From the NCBI GenBank assembly GCA_016703025.1, contig JADJCV010000004.1, positions 372,001 through 436,000 on the forward strand: a DNA stretch of 64,000 bases. Reading direction: 5' to 3'. Both the position numbers and the translations under genes were made by a program. Positions 52,529 through 62,068 of the stretch are shown one piece after another. The notes under the pieces were generated by a model. It did not search any database, was not told the origin of the DNA, and saw nothing but the letters and a program-made list of their open reading frames with translations. The DNA is from Candidatus Avedoeria danica (GTDB lineage: Bacteria; Chloroflexota; Anaerolineae; Epilineales; Epilineaceae). Each line of letters starts with the position of its first letter. Within the stretch, counting starts at the first letter, position 1.

Positions 52529-53833
52529 GTGAACGCCACGACCCCATCGGCCCTCGTCGCCGACCTTCCAGTCCTCACGCTGCGCAGCGCCCCGGCCCTC
52601 GCCACCGCCCTTGCCGACCGCTTCGCCCACGGCGCCGCCGCCCACGACCGCGCCGGCACGTTCGCCGCCGACCACGTCGCGGCGCTCTGCGCGATCGGCT
52701 GGCCGCGGTTGGCCGTGCCGGCGGCGCTCGGCGGCCTCGGCGCCGGCCTCGGCGCGTCCGTCGATGCGCATCGGCGGCTGGCGGCGGGGGACGCGTCGAC
52801 CGCGCTGGCGGTGGCCATGCACACCCAGACGATCGGCGCCGCGGCGGCCGGAGGGCAATGGGCCGGCGATGCGTTTGCGCGGTTGTGCGCGGATGTCGTC
52901 GGCCGCGGCGTGTGGGTGAACGCGTGCGCCTCGGAGCCCGAGCTCGGCAGCCCAAGCCGCGGCGGGCTCCCCAAGACGACGGCGCGGCGCGTGGCGGACG
53001 GTTGGCGGATCGACGGGCGAAAGACGTTCGCCAGCCTGTCGCCGGCGCTCGACGCCTTCGTGATCCCGGCGGCGGTCGAAGGCGCCGAGGCGTTCGAGGG
53101 CATCGGCCGGTTTCTCGTGCCCCGCGGCGACGGCGTGCGCATCGAGTCCACGTGGGACCCGCTCGGCATGCGCGGCACGGGCAGCGACGACATCGTCCTC
53201 GAAGGCGTCGTCGTGCCCGAGGACGCGCTGCTCTATCGCCAGAGCGCGCTGGCGCCCGATCCGAACGCCTCGAACGCGAACGCCTGGTTCACGCTCCTGC
53301 TCTCGTCCGTCTACCTCGGCATCGCCGACGCCGCGTTGAACTTCGCCGCCCGCTACGCCGGCGCGCGCGTCCCGACCGCCCTCGGACGGCCGCTGGCGAC
53401 CGTCGAGGGCGTCCAGCGGCGGCTGGGCGAGGCCGAGCTGGACCGCCGAACGGCCTCGACCGTCCTCACGACGGTCGCGCGCGCGTGGGACGACGCCGCG
53501 TGGGCGGGCGATGCGGCTGGGCCCGGCGCCGCGCCGGCCGATGGCCGCGCCGTCGGGGCGGGCGATCGAGCGGCCGCGGCCGACGCCCGCCGCGCCCTCG
53601 GCGACGACATCGTCGCGGCCAAGGTCGTCGTCACGAACCACGCCCGCAGTGTCGTCGATGCGGCCGTGCGCGTCGTCGGCGGCGCCGCGATGGGGCGTGC
53701 GCTGCCGATCGAGCGGCACTGGCGCGACGTACAGGCCGGGCTGTTCCACCCGCCGAGCGACGACGCGGTGCACGTGCTGCTCGGGCGGCGGGCGTTGATC
53801 GAGGCGGGGGTGGATCCGGACGAAGGGCGATAG
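52529..53833 (+). CDS. Acyl-CoA dehydrogenase family protein
   Basis: The 434-residue flavoprotein shows the family order: a helical N-domain (GWPRLAVPAALGGLGAGLGASVDAHRRLAAGDASTALAVAMHT) and a beta-domain with NACASEPELGSPSRGG, WRIDGRKTFASLSPALDAFVI and WDPLGMRGTGSDDIVLEGVVVPE. The C-terminal helices end VVGGAAMGRALPIERHWRDVQAGLFHPPSDD. An Ala/Gly/Asp-rich insertion near 325-355 is unusual. FAD-dependent oxidation of an acyl-CoA or related thioester is the family role; the pattern also fits DszC-like monooxygenase relatives. The GTG start is probably leaderless. Confidence 0.88.
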   Translation: MNATTPSALVADLPVLTLRSAPALATALADRFAHGAAAHDRAGTFAADHVAALCAIGWPRLAVPAALGGLGAGLGASVDAHRRLAAGDASTALAVAMHTQTIGAAAAGGQWAGDAFARLCADVVGRGVWVNACASEPELGSPSRGGLPKTTARRVADGWRIDGRKTFASLSPALDAFVIPAAVEGAEAFEGIGRFLVPRGDGVRIESTWDPLGMRGTGSDDIVLEGVVVPEDALLYRQSALAPDPNASNANAWFTLLLSSVYLGIADAALNFAARYAGARVPTALGRPLATVEGVQRRLGEAELDRRTASTVLTTVARAWDDAAWAGDAAGPGAAPADGRAVGAGDRAAAADARRALGDDIVAAKVVVTNHARSVVDAAVRVVGGAAMGRALPIERHWRDVQAGLFHPPSDDAVHVLLGRRALIEAGVDPDEGR

Positions 53834-53843
53834 GGCAACCGAC

Positions 53844-55340
53844 CTACCGCCCGCCCGCCGCCACCCGCAGCACCGCCCCGCCCGCCATGTCCAGCGCGTA
53901 CACCTCGCCCGCGTCGTCCTGCCCGAACGCGCTGATCGCGGCGTCGCTGTCCGTCAGCATCGCATCGTGCCACCGGCCACGGTCGTCGCGCCAGGCGCCC
54001 CAGAGGCGGCCGCTGCAGTAGTCGGCATAGAAGTAGACGCCGTCCAGCGCCGGGTAGCGCCGGCCGCGGTAGACGTGGCCGCCGGAGATCGAGCAGTTGC
54101 CGTCCTCGTGGCGGTACTCGGCCACGGGCCGTGTCGTGCGGCCGTCGGGGTCGCAGGCGGCCAGGCTGTCACCGGCGCCGTCGTCGGCGTCGTGGCAGTG
54201 GGCGCCCTCGACGTCCGGCCAGCCGTAGTCCTCGCCGCCGCGGCTCGCGGCCGGCTGCCAGTTCACCTCTTCGTACGTGCTGTCGCCGACGTCGGCGATG
54301 AACAGATCGCCCGTGGCGCGGTCGAAGCTGAGGCGCCACGGGTTGCGCAGGCCGACCGCCCAGACCTCGGGCAGGTGGTCGCCGGCGATGAACGGGTTGT
54401 CGGCCGGCACCCGGTAGCCCCCCGGCGGGCCGTCGACGTCGAGCCGCAGCACCTTGCCCAGCAGCGACGACGGGTCATGGGCGTTCTTCCCGGCGCCGCT
54501 CCCGCCGCCATCGCCCATCCCGACGTAGAGATAGCCGTCCGGCCCGAACGCGTTCTGGCCGCCATTGTGATTCGCGGCCGGCTGGTCGACCACGAGGATC
54601 TCGCGCTCGCTGGCCGGGTCGGCCCGCCGCCGGTCGGCATCTGCGGCCAGCTCGCTGACCACCGTCGCGCCGTCGCGGCGCGTGTAGTTCACGAACAGGC
54701 GGCCGTTGGCGGCATAGTCCGGATGGAACGCCACCGACAGCAGCCCTTGTTCGGACGCGCGGCTGTTCACCCGGTCCGACAGGTCGACGAACGGCGCGTC
54801 CGCCACGGTGCCGCTCGCGAGGTCGACGATCTCGATCGTCCCGGCCTTCTCGACGACGTACAACCGTTGCGCATCGACGCCGTCGCCCGTGGCGTGCACC
54901 GGCTCGTCAAGGCCCGTGGCGATCGCTTCGAGCGATACGTGGGTCTCGTCGGGATCGAACGGCGTCCCCCGGGCGCGGGTGGCCGTCCCCACCGCGCTGG
55001 AGGTCGCCGCGTCCGTCGGCTGGAGCAACGCCGTCACGGCCGACGTCGCCGCCACATCCGCCGCCCGCAACTCGTCTGCCCCACGCACCTCGTCGGTCGG
55101 GCGCGCGTCATCCGTGCCCCCGCCGTCGCGACGTTCGCCGGGTGCGCCGACCGCTCCGGGCGCACCCGGCGTCGGATCGGCGGGCATGGCGATCTGACGG
55201 ACGGCCGCGCAACCGGCGACCGTGCCGCCGACCACGGCGACGGCCAGCACCGATACGGCGATGGCGGCGGCGCGATGGGCTCGGGCGAGCGGTGCGACTA
55301 ACGTGGCCGCTGCTCCGGCTCGCGCGTCGCGCTGATCCAT
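53844..55340 (-). CDS. Lipoprotein glucose/sorbosone dehydrogenase-like propeller
   Basis: The 498-residue protein has an export segment with lipobox VVGGTVAGC, a Thr/Ala/Asp-rich linker and a PQQ-dependent sugar dehydrogenase-type six-bladed propeller. Motifs include IATGLDEPVHATG, LLSVAFHPDYAANGRLFVNYT, NHNGGQNAFGPDGYLYVGMGDGGGSG, WAVGLRNPWRLSFDRATGDLFIADVG and GGHVYRGRRYPALDGVYFYADYCSG. The His and Gly-rich segments match cofactor and calcium sites of the family. It may oxidise sugars outside the membrane, passing electrons to a cytochrome. The start overlaps the 3' end of the CAP gene by 43 bp. Confidence 0.88.
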   Translation of the reverse strand: MDQRDARAGAAATLVAPLARAHRAAAIAVSVLAVAVVGGTVAGCAAVRQIAMPADPTPGAPGAVGAPGERRDGGGTDDARPTDEVRGADELRAADVAATSAVTALLQPTDAATSSAVGTATRARGTPFDPDETHVSLEAIATGLDEPVHATGDGVDAQRLYVVEKAGTIEIVDLASGTVADAPFVDLSDRVNSRASEQGLLSVAFHPDYAANGRLFVNYTRRDGATVVSELAADADRRRADPASEREILVVDQPAANHNGGQNAFGPDGYLYVGMGDGGGSGAGKNAHDPSSLLGKVLRLDVDGPPGGYRVPADNPFIAGDHLPEVWAVGLRNPWRLSFDRATGDLFIADVGDSTYEEVNWQPAASRGGEDYGWPDVEGAHCHDADDGAGDSLAACDPDGRTTRPVAEYRHEDGNCSISGGHVYRGRRYPALDGVYFYADYCSGRLWGAWRDDRGRWHDAMLTDSDAAISAFGQDDAGEVYALDMAGGAVLRVAAGGR

Positions 55341-56110
55341 CCGGCGACGTTGCCGTCGCGCAGCGCCGCGAACACGCCGGGCAGGGCGGTGTGCCCGTCG
55401 CCGGCCGCGAACGTGAGCACCATGTCCGGCCCGTACGTGCCGAGCATGCTCACCCCGACGCCGATGTGCGTGAAGTGCCCGTGCAGGATGTTCGCGCGGT
55501 GCGGGGCCGAGTTCATCCACCACTTCAGCGCGGCGTCGGCCGTGCGCCGCGCGCACAGGATGTTCTCGCCCGCCCAGTTGTTGTACGGGTACCCGTTGCG
55601 GCGCAGCCGGTCACGTGCCAGCGATCCGTCCGAGCCGCGGTGGCGGCAGAAGTTGCGGTAGGCCATGTCGACGGCGTGCTGGCGAGCGGCCGCCACGAGG
55701 CGGTCGTCGAGCTGCAGCGGGCCGAGGCCGCGCTCGGCGCGCACGCCGTTCACGCGCTGGAGAATCTCGAGCTCGAGCCGCGTGCGGTCGTCGTAGTCCG
55801 GGTTGGCCAGGACGGCGCCGAGGTCGGGTGCGGTCCATTCGGCCGGCGGCGCCGGCTGCGCGAACTCGGGCGCGGGGTCGGGGGCGGCGGCGGGGGGATG
55901 GGCGTCCGCGGCGGCTGGAACGGCAAGCGCATCGACGGCCGGGGCTGCGATGGCAGCGGGGTCGACGGCCGCCGGGGCGGGCGATTCGACGGGTGCTTCG
56001 TCGGCGCGGGCGATGGGGGGGGCGGCGACGGCGAATGAGAACAGCGCGACGGCGGCGGACCACTTCATCAGCGGCACGCACGTGGCGCGTGCCCGGATGC
56101 GGCTTCGCAT
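55298..56110 (-). CDS. Secreted CAP/SCP-domain protein (YkwD-like)
   Basis: The 270-residue protein starts at ATG 56110 with GAGGAG nine bases upstream. A signal peptide (about 1-37) and an Ala/Pro-rich linker lead to a CAP domain (about 115-250). Conserved features are ILQRVNGVRAERGLGPLQLDDRL, ARQHAVDMA, FCRHRG, WAGENILCA, WWMNSAPHRANIL and HIGVGVS. His and Glu residues of the CAP cavity are present. Bacterial CAP proteins are extracellular and of uncertain function, often linked to sporulation or the envelope. Confidence 0.9.
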   Translation of the reverse strand: MRSRIRARATCVPLMKWSAAVALFSFAVAAPPIARADEAPVESPAPAAVDPAAIAAPAVDALAVPAAADAHPPAAAPDPAPEFAQPAPPAEWTAPDLGAVLANPDYDDRTRLELEILQRVNGVRAERGLGPLQLDDRLVAAARQHAVDMAYRNFCRHRGSDGSLARDRLRRNGYPYNNWAGENILCARRTADAALKWWMNSAPHRANILHGHFTHIGVGVSMLGTYGPDMVLTFAAGDGHTALPGVFAALRDGNVAGWISATREPEQRPR

Positions 56111-56555
56111 GCACTTCAGCTCCTCTGCCAGCATCGCTGCCCATCCACGCGACCAGGGTGCGGCGCGTCCAAGCGGACCGCGCACCCGTTCCTGACGAAC
56201 TCCGTCGCGGAGCCGTCTGGCCGACCGCCGATTGCCTACCGAGCGGTCGGCCGCCGCGTTTCCGGGGCGACAACGCGGCCCATTGTATGGCGTTGGGGCC
56301 GGGCGTCAATGGGTCGCCCGCGTCGCCGACCCACCCGAGCGCCGTGCTGCGCCGCGCAACCCGCCGCGCCCCCGCTCGCGTTCGCCCTTGCGACCCGGCT
56401 GGCCCGTCGCCTACAATCGACCCGCCCGCCGCCCCAGGCCCGACATGCGCCTGCGGGTGCGTCGCGGCTCCCCGCAACCCCACCGCCGCGCCCCGGACAG
56501 CCCGGATGCGCCGCGCCCGGCACACCCGCCACGCCACGATGTCCGGAGGCTTTTC
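56111..56555. other. Divergent intergenic region, 445 bp
   Basis: The region separates the CAP gene (minus) from the Kelch-like gene (plus). It contains a 10-bp inverted repeat (56219-56228 with 56243-56252) about 110 bp before the CAP gene, and a promoter candidate at 56388-56417. No further gene is supported. Confidence 0.6.
56388..56417 (+). promoter_or_regulatory. Promoter candidate of the Kelch-like gene
   Basis: TTGCGA and TACAAT are separated by 18 bp. The resulting leader would be about 130 nt. Confidence 0.45.
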
Positions 56556-57884
56556 GTGATCGATCCGCATTCCCTTGCGCGGGCGCCGATCGCCCGCCGC
56601 CCGTCGCGCTCGACGCTCGCGCCGGTCGCCAAGGTGCTCTCGGTCGCTGTCGTCGTCGCAATCGCAGTCGCCGCCGCCCGCCCGTTCGGCGCCGCCATGG
56701 CGCAAGCCGGCGTCCTCGACCGCGTGTCGTGGCAGGCACTCCCGGGCGACCGCGCCCTCGGCGGCCACGGCGCGGTGATCGACGGCCGCGCGATGACGCT
56801 CATCGGCGGCGAGCAGGGTGACTTCCAGCCACCGGACGCGATGCGGTCGCTCTCGTTCGCGCTGCCGCAGGCATGGACGACGCTGGCCGAGAGCGGCGAC
56901 CGGCCCGTGCCGGGACTGTCCGGCCGTGGTCTCGTCGGCGCGCGTGCCGTGCGCATCTCCGACGACGGAGCTGCGGCGACGTCCACGCTTCTGATCTGCC
57001 ACTGCACGGGTGCCACCACGTACAACGCCGCTTGGCCGGCAGCCGGCGGTGCGGTCACGTGGCGGAGCCTCGCCGACGTCCAGTCCCTCCCGCTGGCGAA
57101 CGGCCTCATGGCCTTCGACGGGCCGCGCCGGCGCGTCATCGCGGCCGGCGGCGAGTTCAGCGGCTCGGGCGACATCATGACCGCCACATGGGCGCTGGAC
57201 GTGAACGATCTGAACACGGCCCAGTGGCAGCCGCTGCCGGCCGTGCCGTTCCAGCTCATCTTCCAGGCCGCGGACCGCGACCCGCGTTCCGGCCACTTCG
57301 TCGCGTTCGGCGGCCAGGGATCCGACGCCACCCCCACCGCCCACCTCTGGCGCGCGGACCTGGCCGCGCTCGATGCGCCCGGTGCGTGGTCGGACGTCGC
57401 GGCGCAGGCCGGCGCCGGTCCGAGCGCCCGCAGCGGCGCGACGCTGACGTTCGCCGGAAGCACCGGCTGGGCGATCCTGTACGGCGGCTACTCGCCCGCG
57501 CTCGGCGAGATGGCCGACGCCTGGGCACTCGACTACCGCGACCCATCAGCCCCCCGGTGGCAGTCGATCACGCCGGCCGGCACGCCGCCGAACGCGCGCA
57601 GCGGCCAGAGCGCGGTGTGGGATGCGGCGGGTGAACGCGTCCTCGTGTACGGCGGCCTGCGGCTCGAGGGCAACGGCGTGCGGTATCTGTCCGACGGCTT
57701 CGCGATCGACTTGACGCCCGACACGGCGCCGACCGTCACCACGCCCGCCCCGACCGCCACGACCCCCGTGCCGACGACGCCGTCCTCCACCCCCGTCCCG
57801 TCGCCGACGACGCCGTCCACCGCGGGCGGGCGGATCTTCCTGCCCCTCTCGCTCCGCAGCGCCGATGTCCGCGCCGCACCGTAG
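56556..57884 (+). CDS. Secreted Kelch-type propeller protein with PT linker
   Basis: The 442-residue protein starts at GTG 56556 with GGAGG six bases upstream. An export or anchor segment (about residues 20-48) precedes Kelch-like blades: GGHGAVIDGRAMTLIGGEQG, LMAFDGPRRRVIAAGGEF, GHFVAFGGQGSDATPTAHLWRADL and AILYGGYSPALGEMADAWALDY. A Pro/Thr/Ser linker (about 393-427) leads to the C-terminal RIFLPLSLRSADVRAAP. That end motif recurs in other surface proteins in the window. It is probably a surface-displayed binding protein. Confidence 0.87.
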   Translation: MIDPHSLARAPIARRPSRSTLAPVAKVLSVAVVVAIAVAAARPFGAAMAQAGVLDRVSWQALPGDRALGGHGAVIDGRAMTLIGGEQGDFQPPDAMRSLSFALPQAWTTLAESGDRPVPGLSGRGLVGARAVRISDDGAAATSTLLICHCTGATTYNAAWPAAGGAVTWRSLADVQSLPLANGLMAFDGPRRRVIAAGGEFSGSGDIMTATWALDVNDLNTAQWQPLPAVPFQLIFQAADRDPRSGHFVAFGGQGSDATPTAHLWRADLAALDAPGAWSDVAAQAGAGPSARSGATLTFAGSTGWAILYGGYSPALGEMADAWALDYRDPSAPRWQSITPAGTPPNARSGQSAVWDAAGERVLVYGGLRLEGNGVRYLSDGFAIDLTPDTAPTVTTPAPTATTPVPTTPSSTPVPSPTTPSTAGGRIFLPLSLRSADVRAAP

Positions 57885-57908
57885 GCCCATGGGGCGCCGG
57901 CTGGAGCG

Positions 57909-59495
57909 ATGAGCGCTGCCGGCGGGGTCGATGTCCTCTTCGGGCACGCGCTGTTCATGGCGCTCGACCCCAAGCAGGCCGCGCTCCAGCGGCCGTACCC
58001 GCCCCTCGGCACGTTGTACGCCGCCGCAGCCGTCCGGGACGCGGGGTGGAGCGTGGCGTTGTTCGACGCGATGATCGCCCATGGCCCGGAAGCGTTCGAG
58101 GCCGCCCTGGACGCCCACCGCCCGCGGCTCGTCGTCCTGTTCGAGGACAGCTTCAACTTCTACTCCAAGATGTGCCTGGCCGTCATGCGCGATGCCGCGC
58201 TGCAGATGGTCGCCATGGCGGCGCGCCGCGGCCTGCCGACGCTCGTCGCCGGGTCCGACGCCAGCGACGCGCCGCAGCGGTTCCTCGACGCCGGCGCGGC
58301 CGCGGTGGCCTACGGCGAAGCCGACTGGACGATCGTCGAAGCTGTGCGGGCGCTGCTCGGCCACACCGACGCGGCGGCGCTCGACGACGATCGTCGTTCC
58401 ATGCCGCACGGCGTCGTTCGCCCGGACCTGTCCGCCGTGCCCGGCCTAGTCCTCGCCGACGCCGGCGGCGGCCTCGCCCGCACCCCACCCCGCCCGACCG
58501 AACGCGTCCCCGACCGCTTTCCGCCGCCGGCCCGCGATCTCGTCGACCTCGACGCCTACCGCGCCATCTGGCGAGCGGCGCACGGCCAGTGGTCCGTCAA
58601 CGCCGCCAGCACGCGCGGCTGCCCGTTCCACTGCAACTGGTGCGCCAAACCGATCTGGGGCCAGCGCTACGCGATGCGCACGCCGGACGCCGTCGCCGAC
58701 GAGCTGGCGGCGCTCAAGCGCGAACACGCGCCGGACCACGTCTGGTTCGCCGACGACATCTTCGGGCTGCGTCCCGAGTGGACGGCGGCCTTCGGCGAGG
58801 CCGTCGCCGCGCGCGGCGCCGACGTGCCGTTCACGATCCAGAGCCGCGTCGATCTGATCAGCGACGCCGCCGCGGACGGCCTGGCGCGCGCCGGCTGTGT
58901 CGAGGTCTGGCTCGGCGTCGAGAGCGGCTCGCAGCTCGTGCTGGACGCCATGGACAAGGGCATCCGCGCCGCCGACGTTCCGGCCGCTGCCGCTCGCCTG
59001 CGCGCCCGCGGCATCCGCGTCGCCTTCTTCCTGCAGCTCGGCTACCCCGGCGAGGAATGGGCCGACGTCGAGGCCACCGCCGCCCTCGTGCGCGCGGTCG
59101 TGCCTGACTCGATCGGCGTCTCGGTCAGCTACCCGCTGCCCGGCACGCCCTTCCACCTCCGCGTCGCCGACGAGCTCGCCGCCGGCAGCCATTGGCATGA
59201 CAGCACGGACCTGGCGATGCTCTTTCAAGGCACGTTCACGACCGCTTTCTATCGCACGCTGCACGCCCAGCTGCACCGCGAGCTTGACGCCCGACATGCC
59301 CTCGCCCGCGCCGAGGCGGCCGGCGATTCGGACGCGCCTTCCCTCCGTGCCGCCGCCCGGGCCGAGCTGGACGCGACGATGGCCGCGTGGGACGTCCTCG
59401 CCGCCGACGCCGCGGCCGCCCGCAACGCGGCGCCGACGCGCCTGGCGGTGCGGCCGCCGTCGGCGCCGCCGGATCTGTCGGCTTCGGCGGGGTGA
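57909..59495 (+). CDS. B12-binding-type radical SAM enzyme, first of a pair
   Basis: The 528-residue protein has an N-terminal Rossmann-like segment of the cobalamin-binding type (PYPPLGTLYAAAAVRDAGWSVALFDA to LPTLVAGSDAS). A radical SAM domain follows with cluster cysteines C238, C242 and C245 in RGCPFHCNWCAKPIWG. HVWFADDIFGLR, GVESGSQLVLDAMDKGI and FFLQLGYPGEE are typical of this class. Members carry out methylations or rearrangements in lipid, cofactor and natural-product pathways. A helical Ala-rich tail of about 80 residues is poorly conserved. TGGAGC precedes the ATG. The substrate is unknown. Confidence 0.92.
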   Translation: MSAAGGVDVLFGHALFMALDPKQAALQRPYPPLGTLYAAAAVRDAGWSVALFDAMIAHGPEAFEAALDAHRPRLVVLFEDSFNFYSKMCLAVMRDAALQMVAMAARRGLPTLVAGSDASDAPQRFLDAGAAAVAYGEADWTIVEAVRALLGHTDAAALDDDRRSMPHGVVRPDLSAVPGLVLADAGGGLARTPPRPTERVPDRFPPPARDLVDLDAYRAIWRAAHGQWSVNAASTRGCPFHCNWCAKPIWGQRYAMRTPDAVADELAALKREHAPDHVWFADDIFGLRPEWTAAFGEAVAARGADVPFTIQSRVDLISDAAADGLARAGCVEVWLGVESGSQLVLDAMDKGIRAADVPAAAARLRARGIRVAFFLQLGYPGEEWADVEATAALVRAVVPDSIGVSVSYPLPGTPFHLRVADELAAGSHWHDSTDLAMLFQGTFTTAFYRTLHAQLHRELDARHALARAEAAGDSDAPSLRAAARAELDATMAAWDVLAADAAAARNAAPTRLAVRPPSAPPDLSASAG

Positions 59496-59672
59496 TCGGG
59501 GACTTGCGGCGCCGCCGCACCGTCGTCGGCCGACGGATCGACGGCTGAAGTCGTCGCCTGATCTGACCACGACCCTGCCTTCCGCTACCATTCCCGCACA
59601 CGCCGCCAGGCGGCCACGCATTGATCATCGCGCGCACCAGGGCCGGCTGGCGCAATCTTGGAGGCCCGCCGG

Positions 59673-61079
59673 TTGGACGTCCTCCTGTCGCACAGCTACT
59701 TCCTGGGCGAGGACGCGCACGAGCAGCACGTGATGAAGCCGTACGCGCCGCTCGGCCTGCTCTACGTCAGCGCTTATCTCAAGCGCGCCGGTTTCGCCGT
59801 CGCCGTGCAGGACACGACGTTCGCCACGCGCGCGGCGGCCCATGCCCGTCTGGCGGCCCGCGAGGCGCCCGTGCTCGGGCTGTACACCAACCTCACGACC
59901 CGCGCCAGCGTGCTCGACCTGACGCGCCAGGCCAAGGCGCACGGCTTCACCGTCGTGCTGGGCGGGCCGGAGAGTGCGAACTGGCCGGAGGCCTACCTGT
60001 CCAACGGCGCCGACGCGATCGTCATCGGCGAGGGCGAGGTGACGATGGCCGAGCTGCTGCCCGCCCTCGCCCGCTGCGGCCCGCACCGCCTGCACGACAT
60101 CGCCGGCATCGCCTTCCGCGACGAGTCCGGCGCGTTCGTGCACACCCCGCCGCGCCCGTTGCTCACCGCCCTCGACGGCGTGCCGTGGCCGGACCGCGAG
60201 GCGATCGACATCGACGCCTACCTCACGTGCTGGCGGACGCACCACGGTGCCGGCTCGCTGAACCTGATCTGCGCCCGCGGGTGCCCCTACAAGTGCCGCT
60301 GGTGCAGCCACAGCGTCTTCGGCCACCACCACGCCCGCCGCTCGCCCGCGGACGTGGCCGACGAGGTGGCCTACCTGATCGAGCGCTGGAACCCGGACAT
60401 GCTCTGGTACGCCGACGACGTCTTCACAATTCACCCGCGCTGGCTGTCCGAGTACGGCGCCGAGCTCGGCCGGCGCGGCTTGAAGCGCCCGTTCGAGTGC
60501 ATCACCCGCGCCGACCGATTGACGCCCGCCGCCGTCGACGTCCTGCGGGAGATGGGTGCCTTTCGAATCTGGATCGGCAGCGAGAGCGGTTCGCAGCGCG
60601 TGCTGGACGCGATGGAGCGCGGCGTTTCCGTGGCCGAGGTGGCGCAGGCAACCGCCTGGCTCAAGGCCGCCGGCATCGCGGTCGGGATGTTCCTGATGTG
60701 GGGCTACGACGGCGAGACGACCGCGGACATCGAGGCCACAGTCGACTTCGTGCGTCGGACGGACCCGGACATCTTCCTGACGACCGTCGCCTACCCGATC
60801 AAGGGCACGCCGTACTTCGACGCCGTCGCCGACCGCGTGACGCCGCCCGCCGACTGGGCGGCCGCCAGCGACCGCGACCACCACGTGGCCGGCCGCCCCG
60901 GCCCGCGCTACTACCGCCACGCCACCCGCCGCCTGCGCCAATCCGTCGCCCTCGCGCGGCTGCGCCGCGACCGCCCGCACGCCCTGCTGCCGATCGCCCG
61001 CGCATGGCTCGGGGCCGAGTGGAGCCGCTGGGGCATGCGCTGGAACGACCGGCCGGTCGACGTGGCCCGCCGGCCATGA
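59673..61079 (+). CDS. B12-binding-type radical SAM enzyme, second of a pair
   Basis: The 468-residue protein resembles its neighbour in layout: DVLLSHSYFLGEDAHEQH, PYAPLGLLYVSAYLKRAGFAVAVQD and VVLGGPESANWPEAYLSNGADAIVIGEGEV make up the cobalamin-type domain. RGCPYKCRWCSHSVFG supplies the cluster cysteines C204, C208 and C211. WYADDVFTIHPRWLSEY, GSESGSQRVLDAMERGV and FLMWGYDGE follow. I chose TTG 59673 because GGAGG lies eight bases upstream; TTG 59658 is an in-frame alternative. The stop overlaps the next ATG. It is probably part of one pathway with the other radical SAM gene and two methyltransferases. Confidence 0.9.
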   Translation: MDVLLSHSYFLGEDAHEQHVMKPYAPLGLLYVSAYLKRAGFAVAVQDTTFATRAAAHARLAAREAPVLGLYTNLTTRASVLDLTRQAKAHGFTVVLGGPESANWPEAYLSNGADAIVIGEGEVTMAELLPALARCGPHRLHDIAGIAFRDESGAFVHTPPRPLLTALDGVPWPDREAIDIDAYLTCWRTHHGAGSLNLICARGCPYKCRWCSHSVFGHHHARRSPADVADEVAYLIERWNPDMLWYADDVFTIHPRWLSEYGAELGRRGLKRPFECITRADRLTPAAVDVLREMGAFRIWIGSESGSQRVLDAMERGVSVAEVAQATAWLKAAGIAVGMFLMWGYDGETTADIEATVDFVRRTDPDIFLTTVAYPIKGTPYFDAVADRVTPPADWAAASDRDHHVAGRPGPRYYRHATRRLRQSVALARLRRDRPHALLPIARAWLGAEWSRWGMRWNDRPVDVARRP

Positions 61080-62068
61080 CCGCGGTGGCGGCGGAGGACG
61101 GGTGGCCGGCGGCCGTCCCACTGGCGGACCCACTGGCGGACCCACTGGCGGACCCACTGGCGGCGGCCTTGGCGTCCGCGGCCGCGTCGCCGTCCGGATC
61201 GCCCCTCGCGGCCGCTTTCGACGCGCTCGCGTCCCGCTACGACGCGCTGTTCTCCGACCACCCGTCCGGCCGGATCGTCCGGCAAGCCGTATGGCGCGTC
61301 GCCGACGAGGTGTTCGCCGGCGCCGACCGCGTCCTCGACCTCGGCTGCGGCACCGGCGTCGACGCCGTCCATCTGGCCGCCCGCGGAATCGACGTCGTGG
61401 CGCTTGACGTCGCGCCGCAGATGGTCGCGGTGGCGCGCGACGTCGCTGCGGCCGCTGCGGCCGTGTCCGCCAGCGGTGTCGGCAGCGTCGCCGTCCACGT
61501 CGCCGACGTCGGTGATCCGTCGACGTGGCCGGTGGGCGTCTCGCGGCCCGATCCGCCGGAGAACCGTCGCCCGCCTGATCGCGCGCCCGATCGCGCGCCC
61601 TACGCCGGCGCCCTGGCCGACTTCGGCGTGCTGAACTGCATCGGCGACCTCGCGCCGCTCGGCGCGGCGTTGGCCGCGCTCGTTCGACCGGGCGGGTGCT
61701 TCGTCGCCGTCGTGATGCCCCCCGGCTGCGCCTGGGAGACCGTCCTCGGCCTGGCGCGCGGCGACGTCCGGCGGGCAACGCGGCGCTGGCGCGGCCGTGC
61801 CTCGGCCGATCTCGGCACCGGTCGCTGGCCGGTCTGGTATCGCCCGCCGCGCGCTGTGGTCCGCGGGCTCGGACCGGCGTGGCAGATCATCCGCGTCGTG
61901 CCGATCGGCGTGGTCGTCCCGCCCAGCTGGGCCGTGGCGCGGGGCGGGGCATTCGATCGACCGTGGCTCTGGCGTGCCTGGACGACCGCCGAAACCGCAG
62001 CCCGCCGGCTGCCGGCGGCGGCGCGTTGGGCCGATCACGTCGCCGTCGTGCTGCGGCGCGCGCCGTGA
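61076..62068 (+). CDS. SAM-dependent methyltransferase
   Basis: The 330-residue class I methyltransferase has motif I RVLDLGCGTGVDAVHLAARG near residues 84-103, followed by ALDVAPQMVAVAR, ADFGVLNCIGDL and LAALVRPGGCFVAVVMPP. A four-fold LADP repeat near residues 15-29 comes from the 12-bp tandem repeat at 61117-61164. An Asp/Pro/Arg insertion at about 160-180 interrupts the fold. The ATG overlaps the radical SAM stop and its stop overlaps the next GTG. It may modify the product of the radical SAM enzymes. Confidence 0.87.
   Translation: MTAVAAEDGWPAAVPLADPLADPLADPLAAALASAAASPSGSPLAAAFDALASRYDALFSDHPSGRIVRQAVWRVADEVFAGADRVLDLGCGTGVDAVHLAARGIDVVALDVAPQMVAVARDVAAAAAAVSASGVGSVAVHVADVGDPSTWPVGVSRPDPPENRRPPDRAPDRAPYAGALADFGVLNCIGDLAPLGAALAALVRPGGCFVAVVMPPGCAWETVLGLARGDVRRATRRWRGRASADLGTGRWPVWYRPPRAVVRGLGPAWQIIRVVPIGVVVPPSWAVARGGAFDRPWLWRAWTTAETAARRLPAAARWADHVAVVLRRAP
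61117..61164 (+). repeat. 12-bp tandem repeat, four copies, inside methyltransferase gene
   Basis: CCCACTGGCGGA is repeated three times and followed by CCCACTGGCGGC. It adds LADP units in frame. Confidence 0.9.
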
